From contig JANQNT010000005.1 in NCBI GenBank assembly GCA_028279445.1, positions 58,371-122,370 of the forward strand: 64,000 nucleotides of DNA. Reading direction: 5' to 3'. How positions within the stretch are numbered: position 1 is the first letter of the stretch; the number at the start of each line of letters is the position of its first letter. The notes below the pieces were generated by a model. The model searched no databases, was not told the DNA's origin, and saw only the letters and a list, made by a program, of their open reading frames with translations. This document shows positions 36,858 through 46,313 of the stretch, in pieces. A program made the position numbers and the translations under genes. The stretch comes from Tepidamorphaceae bacterium. GTDB lineage: Bacteria > Pseudomonadota > Alphaproteobacteria > Rhizobiales > Tepidamorphaceae.

Positions 36858-37747
36858 GCCACAAACCGCGCCGCGCTTGGCAGCACCTTCACATCGACCG
36901 TGTTGCTGAGGTCGACGCATTCGTCGCCGTCCAGATGCACCCGTCCGGTGAAGCCCTTCAGCTTGTAGATCGCTTCCCGGAAACGCCTGTGGCGCAGGAC
37001 GCGTGAATCGCGTTTTCCCCGGAAGAACTCCCAGGCGGCCGTCGCCAGGCCCCAGAAGCGCGTGTTGTGCAGCGTGATCAGGTCTAGCTGGGCATCATCG
37101 GCGCTGATCTGCCGGCTCGGCCGCAACGCACCCACATTGAGGTGGTTGCAGACGATCATCGAGTGGCTCTCGATCTCGTGGCTGCGCCCGCCCTCCTCGT
37201 AGGTGAGCCGGAAGGCCTTGCGGTAGTCCATGCGCAGCAGGCGGTCGAGACACATCAGATAAGCGAGCCCGCCGAAGCGCTTCTTCAGGCCCCGGTGGGT
37301 ATTGACGGTGATGCTGGACACCGCGCCGAAGATCGCCGCGATGAAGAACACGTTGGCGCCGTTGAGCAGGCCGAGGTCGACAGGCCGGGGCGTGCCCTCG
37401 ACCGCCTTCCTGAGCGCTGCATCGAGACCAAGCGGCAGGCCGAAGGACAGCGCGGCCACGTTGGCGCTGCCGAGCGGCACGAAGGCGACCGGGCAGCTCT
37501 TCAGCAGCCCTGCGTGCCAGAGCCGCTCCAGCGTCAGCCGCAAGGTGCCGTCACCACCGGCGACAACGAAGCGGACCTCGTCATGATCGGCGATGCGCGC
37601 ACGCACCAGGTCGAAATCGCAATGATCGATGTCGCTGGAGACATGCGGCAGGCCGCGGCCGTCGAAATAGCGTTCGATGCGTGCCAGCACGCCGGCCCTG
37701 CTGCGGCCGGCGGTGGAATTGTAGATGACGACGTAGAACCGCTTCAT
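36854..37747 (-). CDS. Diacylglycerol kinase family protein (YegS/DgkB type)
   Basis: This 297-residue protein has the DAGK catalytic signature VVAGGDGTLR (GGDGT 64-68), an N-terminal YNSTAGR loop, PLGSANVAAL and a C-terminal DGD motif (HLDGDECVDL). Such enzymes phosphorylate diacylglycerol or a related lipid. The group uses NTP and Mg2+. Its gene ends within the stop codon of the EptA-like gene on the opposite strand. Recycling diacylglycerol made by that enzyme is a reasonable inference. The start ATG at 37747 gives the normal length. Confidence 0.9.
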   Translation of the reverse strand: MKRFYVVIYNSTAGRSRAGVLARIERYFDGRGLPHVSSDIDHCDFDLVRARIADHDEVRFVVAGGDGTLRLTLERLWHAGLLKSCPVAFVPLGSANVAALSFGLPLGLDAALRKAVEGTPRPVDLGLLNGANVFFIAAIFGAVSSITVNTHRGLKKRFGGLAYLMCLDRLLRMDYRKAFRLTYEEGGRSHEIESHSMIVCNHLNVGALRPSRQISADDAQLDLITLHNTRFWGLATAAWEFFRGKRDSRVLRHRRFREAIYKLKGFTGRVHLDGDECVDLSNTVDVKVLPSAARFVA

Positions 37748-38005
37748 GTCTGGAAGCGTGCCTCCTCACCGGGCTTTTGTCTTGGCAGCGGGACGATGCA
37801 TGCGCCCGCCTAAGCCCCTGAACGCGAGGCAACCCGCCCATACTACACGCACCAGATGCGCCTTGCGCATCCGCATTACAAGGATGGTTAGCGTGGTGTG
37901 ACAGGCACAGTTCGCGCGCAAACGCACGGCCACCGCCGCGGTTTGCCGATTATTAACCCTAACGATTGATGATCACGCCTGAGAGGTGCATCCGCGATCC
38001 CGCTC

Positions 38006-39316
38006 GTGGACGCCAACGTTCAAGTGTCTGGGACAGAGCCTGCGCTAGCCATCGTGTTGACCGCGTTGCAGACCCCCGTACGAGCACCCAGGAGCCGCCG
38101 CGCCAACGGCGTCGGTGCCTGGGTGTTGTGTATGTCCGCAGCCTGTATCACCGGGCTTGCCATCTTCGCGCTGACCGGCCTGCCGCAGCAGGCGCGCGCG
38201 CCGGCGCCGCAACCCGTGATGGTGCCGCAAGCAATCGTTGAAGTCGCCACCAAGTCCGACAGGCTGGATATCGCCAGCCGCAAGAAGCCCGCCGGCGACC
38301 TGCGGCTGGGTATCAGCGAAGCCGGTTCCGACGAGACCATCGCCCAGGCATTGCAGGACGTCGAGGCCCGCGTCGGCTCGCTGCTGGCGCGCCACGACCG
38401 TCTGGCGCAGATGCTCGACGATCTGGCCAATGGCGGATTGAAACTCGACGTTTCGTCCGGCGATCTGGTTCCCCGCTCGGTTCCCGTGCTGCGCTTCGGT
38501 AAACCGCGCCTGCTCGATGGCCAGGTGGTTCGCAACCATCCGCTGGATGGGTTTGCCCACAGCGTGCGCGCCGAAATCCAGGTGGCCAAGACCGAACCGC
38601 CGGAACGCGCGGCCGCGCGCGTTGACCTCGCCAATACGCAGCTCGATGTACTGGCGATCCGTCAGTTCGGCGTGCTCGACCGCATCGAAAAGGCGGTGGA
38701 GGGCAAGCGCGACGAGCTGGCATCGGTGCCGCGCGCGCTTGGTATTTCGGTACCGGCTCCCGAACCGGCCAGCGATGACGAGACCGGTCTTGGCGGCCCG
38801 CTGATCCCGCTCAGCGGCACGAAGGCGGCCGTCTATGCCTTCGAAACCCGTATCGAAGCAGTCGAACTGACCCTCGCCCACCTCACCGACATCGGCCAGA
38901 TCATCAATCGCCTGCCGATCCGCCGGCCGGTGGGTTCGCAGGCCTCGGTCAGTAGCCGTTTCGGCCCGCGCATGGACCCGTTCCTGGGGCGCCCGGCGAT
39001 GCATCAGGGGCTCGATTTCCGGGCATCGCGCGGCACCGAGGTGTTCGCGGCAGGCGCCGGCAAGGTGATCGGGGCCAGCCGCCGCGGCGGGTACGGCAAG
39101 GTGGTGGAGATCGACCACGGCCAGGGCCTTACCTCGCGCTACGCCCACCTGAGCCGCATCCTGGTCAAGCCCGGACAGGTCATCAGCGCCGGTGAGATCA
39201 TCGGCAAGGTCGGCAGCACCGGGCGCAGCACCGGTCCGCACCTGCACTTCGAAGTGCGCCGCAACGGCACCGCGCGTAACCCCGACGCCTATCTGCGCGC
39301 CGGGCGGCGTATCTAG
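38006..39316 (+). CDS. M23 family peptidase with N-terminal membrane anchor
   Basis: This 436-residue protein has one transmembrane segment (about 38-58), a periplasmic region with heptad-like helices (about 105-140 and 280-305) and a C-terminal LytM domain. All zinc ligands and catalytic residues are present: His333, Asp337, His381 and the HLH at 412-414. It is therefore likely an active peptidoglycan endopeptidase rather than an EnvC-like activator. The start is GTG at 38006, with a modest ribosome-binding site. It is divergent from the diacylglycerol kinase gene and converges with prfB. Confidence 0.9.
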   Translation: MDANVQVSGTEPALAIVLTALQTPVRAPRSRRANGVGAWVLCMSAACITGLAIFALTGLPQQARAPAPQPVMVPQAIVEVATKSDRLDIASRKKPAGDLRLGISEAGSDETIAQALQDVEARVGSLLARHDRLAQMLDDLANGGLKLDVSSGDLVPRSVPVLRFGKPRLLDGQVVRNHPLDGFAHSVRAEIQVAKTEPPERAAARVDLANTQLDVLAIRQFGVLDRIEKAVEGKRDELASVPRALGISVPAPEPASDDETGLGGPLIPLSGTKAAVYAFETRIEAVELTLAHLTDIGQIINRLPIRRPVGSQASVSSRFGPRMDPFLGRPAMHQGLDFRASRGTEVFAAGAGKVIGASRRGGYGKVVEIDHGQGLTSRYAHLSRILVKPGQVISAGEIIGKVGSTGRSTGPHLHFEVRRNGTARNPDAYLRAGRRI

Positions 39317-39380
39317 TCTGCATCTGCTGGACGACAAGCTCAAAACCGCACGAACCTGGTGCAGCATGCCGGCCTCGCCC

Positions 39381-39410
39381 CTTCGAGGCTCGCGCCTCAG
39401 GATGAGACCC
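39381..39410. repeat. Short intergenic repeat (CTTCGAGGCTCG type)
   Basis: CTTCGAGGCTCGCGCCTCAG followed by GATGAG resembles a palindromic repeat very common between genes in Rhizobiales. It lies between the convergent ends of the M23 gene and prfB and could serve as a terminator. Confidence 0.5.
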
Positions 39411-39415
39411 CAACC

Positions 39416-40547
39416 CTAATCCAGATCGGCGATCTCGGTCCCGTCGCTGCCGTGCACGCGCTGTGCGAGGGCTGCTTCCATGAACCCATCCAGATCGCCG
39501 TCGAGGACCGCTTGCGGGTTGGTGTTCTCGATGCCGGTGCGCAGGTCCTTGACGAGCTGATAGGGTTGCAAGACGTAGGAGCGGATCTGGTGGCCCCAGC
39601 CGATCTCGGTCTTGCTGGCGGCAGAGGCATTGGCCTCCTCCTCACGCCGCTTCAGTTCCTCTTCGTAGAGACGCGCGCGCAGCATCGCCCAGGCGGTGGC
39701 GCGGTTCTTGTGCTGGGAGCGTTCGTTCTGGCACTGCACCACGATGCCGGTCGGCTCGTGGGTGATGCGCACGGCACTGTCTGTCGTGTTGACGTGCTGG
39801 CCGCCGGCGCCGGACGCGCGATAGGTGTCGATGCGCACGTCGCTCTCGGCGACCTCGACCTCGATTGCATCATCGACCACCGGATAGACCCACACAGAGG
39901 CAAAGCTGGTGTGGCGCCGGGCGCTTGAATCGAACGGCGAGATGCGCACCAGCCGGTGCACACCGGATTCCGTCTTCGCCCAGCCATAGGCGTTGTGCCC
40001 CTTGACCAGCAACGTCGCGGACTTGATGCCGGCCTCTTCGCCCGGACTGACACCCATCACCTCGACCTTGTAGCCACGCGCTTCCGCCCAGCGCTGATAC
40101 ATGCGCAGCAGCATCTCCGCCCAGTCCTGGCTCTCGGTGCCGCCGGCGCCGGCATGAACTTCCAGGTAGGTGTCGTTGGTGTCCGCCTCGCCCGACAGCA
40201 GGGTTTCCACCTGCCGCTTCTGGGCAACCGCCAGCAGCTTCCTGAGCTGATCGCCGCCTTCCTTGACGGTGGCGTCGTCCTCGGCCTCCTCGCCGAGCTC
40301 GATCAGCGTCACCGCATCGTCGAGTTCGGATTCGAGCGCCTTGATGGAATCGAAACTGTCAACGAGCTGCTGGCGCTCGCGCATGGTGCGCTGGGCGGCT
40401 TCCGTGTCGTTCCAAAGATCGGGGTCCTCGGCAAGCCTGTTGAGTTCGGACAGCCGCGACTGGGCCTTGTCCCAGTCAAAGATGCCTCCTCAGGAGGCTC
40501 AGCGACTCGCGAATCTCGTCGATCAGCGACTGATGTTCCGCGCGCAT
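39416..40547 (-). CDS. prfB: Peptide chain release factor 2 (programmed +1 frameshift)
   Basis: RF2 reads UGA and UAA stop codons. The gene has two frames: a 23-codon start from ATG 40547 ends at an in-frame TGA (40476-40478). A +1 shift at CTT-T-GAC joins it to the main frame, giving about 376 residues. The SPF specificity motif ([15 protein letters not shown]) and the GGQ peptidyl-hydrolysis motif ([10 protein letters not shown]) are intact. The short open frame from 40384 alone would miss the N-terminal domain. RF2 autoregulates: little RF2 means slow termination at the TGA and more frameshifting. mrcA lies upstream on the same strand, separated by a repeat region. Confidence 0.96.
40475..40490 (-). 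promoter_or_regulatory. prfB +1 frameshift signal
   Basis: On the minus strand the Shine-Dalgarno-like AGGAGG (40485-40490) is followed after exactly 3 bases by CTTTGAC (40475-40481), the canonical RF2 slip site. The AGGAGG is also the 3' arm of a GCCTCCT / AGGAGGC palindrome. Confidence 0.95.
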
Positions 40548-41100
40548 GGTGTCGGAGCGCTCCTTACAGGACTTGAGGGCCGCTCACGCGGCCAGAATCG
40601 ATGACAGGAGGAACCCTGGGGCCGCGGACCCTAGGGTCCGCCGGCGGCAAGATCAACGGTCTATTCTATTCCGCTCGCGCCAGTTGGCTTCGCGGGTTTC
40701 ATTCCCCTCACGGCGAGTTCGCTTCGCTCACCGCCTGCGGGGGCGCGGCCTGACCGGCCGGGCACGCAGTCGCGTGCCTGGGTGCCAAACACTCAGCCAG
40801 TGCGAGGGACGAATCCAGGCGTCCGAACGGAGGCCCGGGTGCAGACTTGCAAGATCGGTGCGAGGAACCGATCCCGACACGCGACTGCGTGTCCGCGCGA
40901 AAGCGCGCCCCCGCGGAGGCGTCGACCCCGGACTCGATCCGGGGGAGACTTGCCGTGAGCGGAATAGACAAGCGGCCTGACCGGCCGGGCACGCAGTCGC
41001 GTGCCTGGGTGCCAAACACTCAGCCAGTGCAGGATGATGCCGCGAGGCCCAAAAAGTGGGAACCGGTTTTTGGACAAGCCGAGCGGCCAGCAAAAAACCG
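40548..41100. repeat. Mosaic of intergenic repeats between prfB and mrcA
   Basis: About 550 bases with no convincing gene. It contains a perfect 59-base direct repeat (40745-40803 and 40972-41030). A 14-base core of that repeat is also present inverted near 40875-40890 (CACGCAGTCGCGTG / CACGCGACTGCGTG). A 12-base inverted pair TCTATTCCGCTC / GAGCGGAATAGA lies at 40665-40676 and 40957-40968. Palindromes such as CCCCGGACTCGATCCGGGG and CCAAAAA...TTTTTGG (41049-41073) are also present. This looks like several nested palindromic elements. Confidence 0.8.
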
Positions 41101-43560
41101 CTAATAAAGCCCGCCGGTGCCCTGCACCACGGCGCGGTCGGCATCGGGACTGACGGTGAGCGGATTGCCGTACTCGTCGGCGTAGCCGATGATCGAATAG
41201 CTCGCGGGCGGCTCCTGGCCCGGCTTGAAGGCCTCCAGGATGGCACCCGGCGCACCGGCAGCGGTGCGCAGACCGGTCTTGCCGTTGATCGGCATGAAAT
41301 TGATCCCCGGCGGCACGCGGAACGGCACCGGCGGCTCGCCGGCCAGCGCCTCGCGCATGAAGTCGGTGAAGATCGGCGCAGCAAGCTGACCGCCGGTCAT
41401 GCCGCGACCCATCGGGCGGGGGGTGTCGAAACCAACGAACACGCCGACCACCAGATCAGGCGCAAAGCCGACGAACCAGGCGTCCTTCTCGTCGTTGGTG
41501 GTCCCGGTCTTGCCGGCGATCGGGCGTTCCAGCGCCTGCACCGAACGCGCCGTGCCGCGCAGCACCACGCCTTCCATCATCGAGGTGATCTGGTAGGCGG
41601 TGTAGGGATCGAGGATCTGGTCGCGGTTGTCGATGATGTCCGGCTCTTCCTGACCCTGCCAGCCCTCTACGCGGCAGTCCGGGCACTGGCGTTCCTCGTG
41701 TTTGAAGATGGTCTTGCCCTGACGGTCCTGGATGCGGTCGATCAGGGTCGGCGTGATGCGCCGGCCGCCATTGGCGAGCACCGCGTAGGCCGCCGTCAGG
41801 CGCAGCACCGTTGTCTCGCCGGCACCCAGCGCCATCGCCAGAACCGGCAGCAGGTCGTCATAGATGCCGAAGTTGCGCGAATACTCGGTGATCAGCGGCA
41901 TGCCGATGTCCTGCGCCAGCCGCACGGTCATGACGTTGCGGGAGCGCTCGATGCCGGTGCGCAGCGTCGAGGGACCGTAGTACTTGCCAGAGTAGTTCGA
42001 CGGCCGCCAGGTGCGCCCGCCGATGCGGAATTCGATCGGCGCGTCCATCACGACGCTGGCCGGCGAATAGCCGTTGTCGAGCGCGGTGGCGTAAACGAAG
42101 GGCTTGAAGGCGGAGCCGGGCTGGCGCTTCGCCTGGGTGGCGCGGTTGAATTGGCTCTGGTCATAGCTGAAGCCGCCAACGAGCGCCAGGACCCGGCCGG
42201 TCCAGGGATCGATGGCCGCCAGCGCGCCACTGATCCGCGGCACCTGCTCCAGGGTGTAGACGCCGGCTTCCTCGGCCTGCGCGTCGGCATTGACATAGAC
42301 GACGTCGCCGACCGTCAGCACATCACCGACGGCACGAATCTCCCTGCCCCGACGCTCGCCGCTGGCCCATTTGGCCCAGGAAAGGTTGGCGAGCGGGATA
42401 CGGCCGAGATCGCGGCGGTCGGGCAAGGCGCCGTCGGGGCCGGGCTTCGGACGCAGGCCGATGCGCGCCTCGGTCTCGTTCACCTCAAGCACCACCGCCA
42501 TCTGCCAGGGCTCGATATCGCCCAGCGCGTCCACCTCCGCGACCGCCTCGGCCCAGCCGCCGGAAATGTCGATCTGCCCGACGGGGCCGCGGTATCCGCG
42601 TCTGCGGTCATAGGCGCGAAGGCCCTTGACCAGCGCCTGGCGGGCGATCACCTGCAGGCGCGGATCAAGCGTCGCGCGCACCGACAGGCCACCGCCATAG
42701 AGTTTCTCGTGGCCGTAGCGATCCAGCAGTTCGCGGCGCACCTCTTCGGCGAAGTAGTCGGCCGCAACGATCTGCGCGCCGGTTGCCCGCGGCGTCACGG
42801 TGAGCGGCTTGGCCTTGGCCTCTTCCGCCTCTTCGGCGGTGATGAAGCCATTGATGTGCATGCGATCGAGCACCCAGTTGCGGCGCTCGATGGCGCGCTC
42901 GGTGCGGCGGAACGGATGATAGTTGTTGGGCGCCTTGGGCAGGGCGGCGAAATAGGCGGCCTCGTCGATGGTCAGTTCGTGCACCGACTTGCCGTAATAC
43001 TGCAGCGCGGCGCCGGCGACCCCGTACGCGCCGAGCCCCAGGAAGATCTCGTTGAGGTAGAGTTCAAGGATCTGGTCCTTGGTGAACGCCTGCTCGATGC
43101 GCAGCGCCAGCAGCGCCTCCTTGAGTTTCCTCTCAAGCGTCTGATCGCTGGTCAGCAGGAAGTTCTTGGCGACCTGCTGGGTGATCGTCGAGGCGCCGAC
43201 CAGCCGGCGGCCATTGCGGTAGTTGTCTATGTTGGTGACCACCGCGCGGGCGATGCCGAAGAAGTCGATGCCGATGTGGGAGTAGAAGTTCTTGTCCTCG
43301 GCTGACAGGAACGCCTGGATGACCCGTTCTGGCACCGCCTGGATCGGCAGATAGAGGCGGCGCTGGGTGGCGTATTCGGCAAGCAAGGTGCCGTCGGAGG
43401 CGTGCAGCCGGGTCATCACCGGCGGCTCGTACTCCTTGAGCACGGCGTATTCCGGCAGGTCCTCGGAGACCTTCCAGATCAGATAGCCGGCCACGCCCGC
43501 GCCGATCACGAACAGCACGACACCGGTGGCAAACAAGAAACCGAAGAACCTGAGGAGCAT
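41101..43560 (-). CDS. mrcA: Penicillin-binding protein 1A
   Basis: This 819-residue class A PBP both polymerises glycan strands and cross-links peptides. It has an N-terminal membrane helix (8-30) and a GT51 domain with catalytic Glu88 (SAEDKNFYSH). An OB-like insertion follows, then a transpeptidase domain with SxxK at Ser483-Lys486 (GSAFKPF) and KTGT starting at Lys684. It is part of the conserved amidase-mrcA-prfB order. A C-terminal tail after the transpeptidase domain is short. Confidence 0.97.
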   Translation of the reverse strand: MLLRFFGFLFATGVVLFVIGAGVAGYLIWKVSEDLPEYAVLKEYEPPVMTRLHASDGTLLAEYATQRRLYLPIQAVPERVIQAFLSAEDKNFYSHIGIDFFGIARAVVTNIDNYRNGRRLVGASTITQQVAKNFLLTSDQTLERKLKEALLALRIEQAFTKDQILELYLNEIFLGLGAYGVAGAALQYYGKSVHELTIDEAAYFAALPKAPNNYHPFRRTERAIERRNWVLDRMHINGFITAEEAEEAKAKPLTVTPRATGAQIVAADYFAEEVRRELLDRYGHEKLYGGGLSVRATLDPRLQVIARQALVKGLRAYDRRRGYRGPVGQIDISGGWAEAVAEVDALGDIEPWQMAVVLEVNETEARIGLRPKPGPDGALPDRRDLGRIPLANLSWAKWASGERRGREIRAVGDVLTVGDVVYVNADAQAEEAGVYTLEQVPRISGALAAIDPWTGRVLALVGGFSYDQSQFNRATQAKRQPGSAFKPFVYATALDNGYSPASVVMDAPIEFRIGGRTWRPSNYSGKYYGPSTLRTGIERSRNVMTVRLAQDIGMPLITEYSRNFGIYDDLLPVLAMALGAGETTVLRLTAAYAVLANGGRRITPTLIDRIQDRQGKTIFKHEERQCPDCRVEGWQGQEEPDIIDNRDQILDPYTAYQITSMMEGVVLRGTARSVQALERPIAGKTGTTNDEKDAWFVGFAPDLVVGVFVGFDTPRPMGRGMTGGQLAAPIFTDFMREALAGEPPVPFRVPPGINFMPINGKTGLRTAAGAPGAILEAFKPGQEPPASYSIIGYADEYGNPLTVSPDADRAVVQGTGGLY

Positions 43561-43638
43561 CGTCCGTCTTCAACCGTTGCTGTCGCACCCCACCGTCCCG
43601 CTCTGCCGGGTATGCGCAGGGTGCGCTCTCGATCAGTC

Positions 43639-43948
43639 TAGAGCATGTCTTGCTTGGATTGAATCGTTTGAGCACTGGAGTTTTTTGTCCCGGCAAGGCG
43701 CGTGACGCGACGCGGTGTGACCACCGCCAGCGTCGCGCGACGCCGTCCGGGGTGGAAAAGAACAAGCTCGGACGATTGCGAAAAATCTTTTTTCATCAAA
43801 CGATTGCAACCTCCGGCTTGGCGACCTTTTCCGCGCCCACTGCGCAAACATCCTCGCCCGATGCGCTGCATCGCGCTGCGGTGTTTGCTTGTGGGGCACG
43901 CAAAATCCCGTGCATCAAATCGCTCCAATCCAAGCAAGACATGCTCTA
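43639..43948. mobile_element. MITE-like element with 23-base terminal inverted repeats
   Basis: About 310 bases bounded by perfect 23-base inverted repeats (43639-43661 and 43926-43948) that begin TAGAGCATGTCTTGCTTGG. Similarity of the two ends continues imperfectly for about another 15 bases. Each end has TA at its outer edge, consistent with the TA target duplication of IS630/mariner-type insertion. No transposase is encoded; frames across it look like random sequence. It lies between mrcA and the amidase gene. Confidence 0.65.
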
Positions 43949-44245
43949 AGGCATCACGCCTGATTCGTCCGCTGCCGCCGCTGGTCGGGCCGCAACGCAT
44001 CCACATGCCCCAATCATTGCTCGTCGGCAGGTTCGCAAGGCGCCACCGGACGAACCGTCCCCCTGGTCCGACACTGCGCCATCTGCGGCCCCAATGAACA
44101 GGCACCGCACGCACCCGCCATTTGTCTTACCAGCCGCGCAGCACGCCGTACAACCGAAAACGCGGCCAACCGCTCCATCCAAGGCGCGTTTGTCGCCGCT
44201 GCGACAACAATTACGCGTCATTCGGCCAAATTATGGCTCGCGAGG
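43949..44245. other. Intergenic region downstream of the amidase gene
   Basis: About 300 bases between the MITE-like element and the amidase stop codon. I see no convincing gene or clear terminator. It would contain the mrcA upstream region only if mrcA is transcribed from here through the element. Confidence 0.5.
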
Positions 44246-45517
44246 CTACTGGACCGTGCTGGCGGCGAAGTTGCGCCCGAAATAGCCGTCCACCGCGGTG
44301 GTGATCGCGCCGACCATCTTCTGCTGCCAGGCTTGGGTGCGCATCGTCTTTTCCTCCCGGCGGTTGGTCAGATAGCCAAGCTCAACCAGAACCGACGGGA
44401 CATCCGGCGCGCTGAGCACGCGGAAGCGCGCCGAGCGCAGGGGGTTCTTGATCAGCTTCACCTTGCCGCGCATCTCGTCGATCAATCCGCGGGCGAACGT
44501 GGCGGAGAAATTGCGCGTCTCGCGACGCACCAGATCGAACAGAATGCCGGCGACCTCGTCGGTTTCCTCGGTGAGGTCGACGCCGGCGATGAGATCGGCG
44601 CGGTTCTCGCGCTCGGCCAGCAATTGCGCGGCCGCGTCGGAGGCGCGATCCGAACGGGTATAGACCGTCGCACCGCTGATGCTCGAATAGCGGATGGCGT
44701 CCGCGTGCAGCGAGATGAACAGCGAGGCGCGATTGGCGCGGGCGAAGTCCACCCGTTCGCCCAGGCGCAGGAAGCGGTCGTCGTCGCGGGTCATCTTGAC
44801 GCGATACTTGCCGAGCGCGCGCAACTCCTCGGCGAGGCGTTGAGCGACTTCCAGCACGATTTCCTTCTCCAGCGTGCCGTCCCTGCCGATGGCGCCGGGA
44901 TCGACGCCGCCGTGGCCGGGATCGATCACCACCAGGGGCTTCTGGCCCTGGGCGCCGCCGGGCGGCACCGGATTGACCGGAATCGTCGGCACTTGAGGCT
45001 GATCGGCGGGCTCCAGCGGACGCGGCGGCGCCAGTGCCAGATCGCGCATGAACTGCTTGCGGCCGGTCGGCACCAGGTCGATCACCAGGCGCGCGGGCTG
45101 ATCCTCGATTGGCTCGAGCACGAATGCCTTGTCGATCTTCACCGGTCCATCGGCGTCGAGCACGACGCGCGACTTGCCCGGCGCGAAGCGACCGTACCGG
45201 AACGCGGTGACGAGCCCGCGCGCCTCGGTGGAGACGGTTTCGTCGGTGAAGTTGAGTTCGGGCAGATCGACGATGATGCGGTAGGGATCGGGCAGCGCGA
45301 AGATGCGGAAGGCGACCGAGCGGTCGAGATCCATGACGAAACGGGTGCGCTTCTGATCGCCGGCCAGGCGCGCCGCGCTTGCCTCGGGAAGGTCGTTGGC
45401 CGCTGCAAGTGCCGGAGGCGACGGTAATGCCGCCAGCAGGACTGCAAACACCGCAACGACGAGGCAAACCGGCGCAAGCGCGATGGCGCCATGGCGGACA
45501 AAACCGCCAACGGCCAT
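44246..45517 (-). CDS. amiC: N-acetylmuramoyl-L-alanine amidase (AMIN + Amidase_3)
   Basis: This 423-residue periplasmic amidase cleaves the amide between MurNAc and the stem peptide, typically at the division septum. After a signal sequence (about 1-40, ending ALAAAN) comes an AMIN domain (about 50-150). Then follows Amidase_3 with zinc-site motifs VIDPGHGGVDPGA, a Glu in LEKEIVLE, SLHAD and the catalytic Glu in VLVELGYLTN. The ATG at 45517 gives a normal signal peptide and follows AGGGCGG. A TTG at 45568 is less likely. It lies upstream of mrcA on the same strand. The symbol rests on domain architecture. Confidence 0.93.
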   Translation of the reverse strand: MAVGGFVRHGAIALAPVCLVVAVFAVLLAALPSPPALAAANDLPEASAARLAGDQKRTRFVMDLDRSVAFRIFALPDPYRIIVDLPELNFTDETVSTEARGLVTAFRYGRFAPGKSRVVLDADGPVKIDKAFVLEPIEDQPARLVIDLVPTGRKQFMRDLALAPPRPLEPADQPQVPTIPVNPVPPGGAQGQKPLVVIDPGHGGVDPGAIGRDGTLEKEIVLEVAQRLAEELRALGKYRVKMTRDDDRFLRLGERVDFARANRASLFISLHADAIRYSSISGATVYTRSDRASDAAAQLLAERENRADLIAGVDLTEETDEVAGILFDLVRRETRNFSATFARGLIDEMRGKVKLIKNPLRSARFRVLSAPDVPSVLVELGYLTNRREEKTMRTQAWQQKMVGAITTAVDGYFGRNFAASTVQ

Positions 45518-45845
45518 GCCGTCCGCCCTGCTCTGCGCCTGCGTCACTCTCGCTACCTCGAGCCCCAATCACCGCATCCGGCATTCCCGGTCGCCGCATC
45601 CGGCAATATTGACCAGGCCTTGCCGGCCGGGCCGTGCAGCGCCCGTGGCCAGACCCTATCGCAGCAATGGAATCGATTAAAGTTTAAGAACGTTAACCAG
45701 TGCTTTACCTGATCTTCGAATTTCCCGGCGTCACGAAAATGTCACGCTTTGTACTTCGCGGTACTTCGCGGCGATAATCTCGCGTTGACGCAACCCGCCC
45801 GGTAAGGGTGATGTGCAGTAAGCTGTCCTTCCCCAAGGAAAACAC

Positions 45846-45874
45846 TTGCCAAGGCCACAATCGCATCTGCTATA
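45846..45874 (+). promoter_or_regulatory. Candidate sigma-70 promoter of rne
   Basis: TTGCCA (45846-45851), a 17-base spacer and GCTATA (45869-45874) make a good sigma-70 match, about 880 bases before the rne start. RNase E genes are known for long structured leaders through which the enzyme controls its own mRNA. Confidence 0.55.
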
Positions 45875-45928
45875 GGTGGTCCCGGTGAATTTCCGCCGCT
45901 TGGATCAAGTGCTTGTGAAACAAGGACA

Positions 45929-45944
45929 TCTCCGAAAAAGGAGA
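45929..45944 (+). promoter_or_regulatory. Leader hairpin in rne 5' UTR
   Basis: TCTCC and GGAGA arms with a 6-base A-rich loop GAAAAA, about 45 bases after the candidate transcription start. It is an exposed purine-rich loop near the 5' end. Confidence 0.35.
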
Positions 45945-46292
45945 TTCTGCGAGGCGAACCGCCTCCCGCAAGCTGGTACCGAGGGCTTCGTTTTGTTCGA
46001 GATCGTATCCATGGCCTCGTTTTTCTCGCAATCCGCATCCGACTGCCGCAGCGCAGAACGGCTGCGGGCGTTCGGCGAGGATTTGTACGCGACGGTCTGA
46101 CTGCTCGAATTGTGGCGTGGGAGGGCGGCCCGAGTTGGCGTCTCCCGCAAGCTGCAGCGTTGCCCGGACTTGAGGTTCCGACGCGTCCACAGCGGTATGG
46201 CGGACGGTGATCGCGGCGTGCCGCGGTGCACATTGAGTTCCGGCGGAAAATTCACCACATGAATGACGTGCGTAGCGCGTCAGGACGGAAGT

Positions 46293-46313
46293 GACGCGTT
46301 CGGCGCGTCACGA
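46293..46313 (+). promoter_or_regulatory. Strong hairpin in rne leader
   Basis: GTGACGCG and CGCGTCAC form a perfect 8-base stem with loop TTCGG. It lies in a stretch where GCGTC-type words recur (46270-46345), so alternative pairings are possible. It may be part of an autoregulatory structure. Confidence 0.45.

Noticed and set aside
40384..40547. prfB as a frameshifted pseudogene
   Set aside because: The in-frame TGA sits in the canonical AGGAGG-N3-CTTTGAC signal, so the shift is programmed.
40548..41100. CRISPR array
   Set aside because: Only two copies of the 59-base unit exist, spaced 168 bases apart and with no regular spacers or cas genes.
43638..44114. 158-codon minus-strand frame across the MITE-like element
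   Set aside because: The frame runs through both inverted repeats and shows no protein-like pattern; the DNA is better explained as a repeat element.
45676..45697. CtrA box upstream of the amidase gene
   Set aside because: Several TTAA words occur, but none are separated by the required 7 bases.
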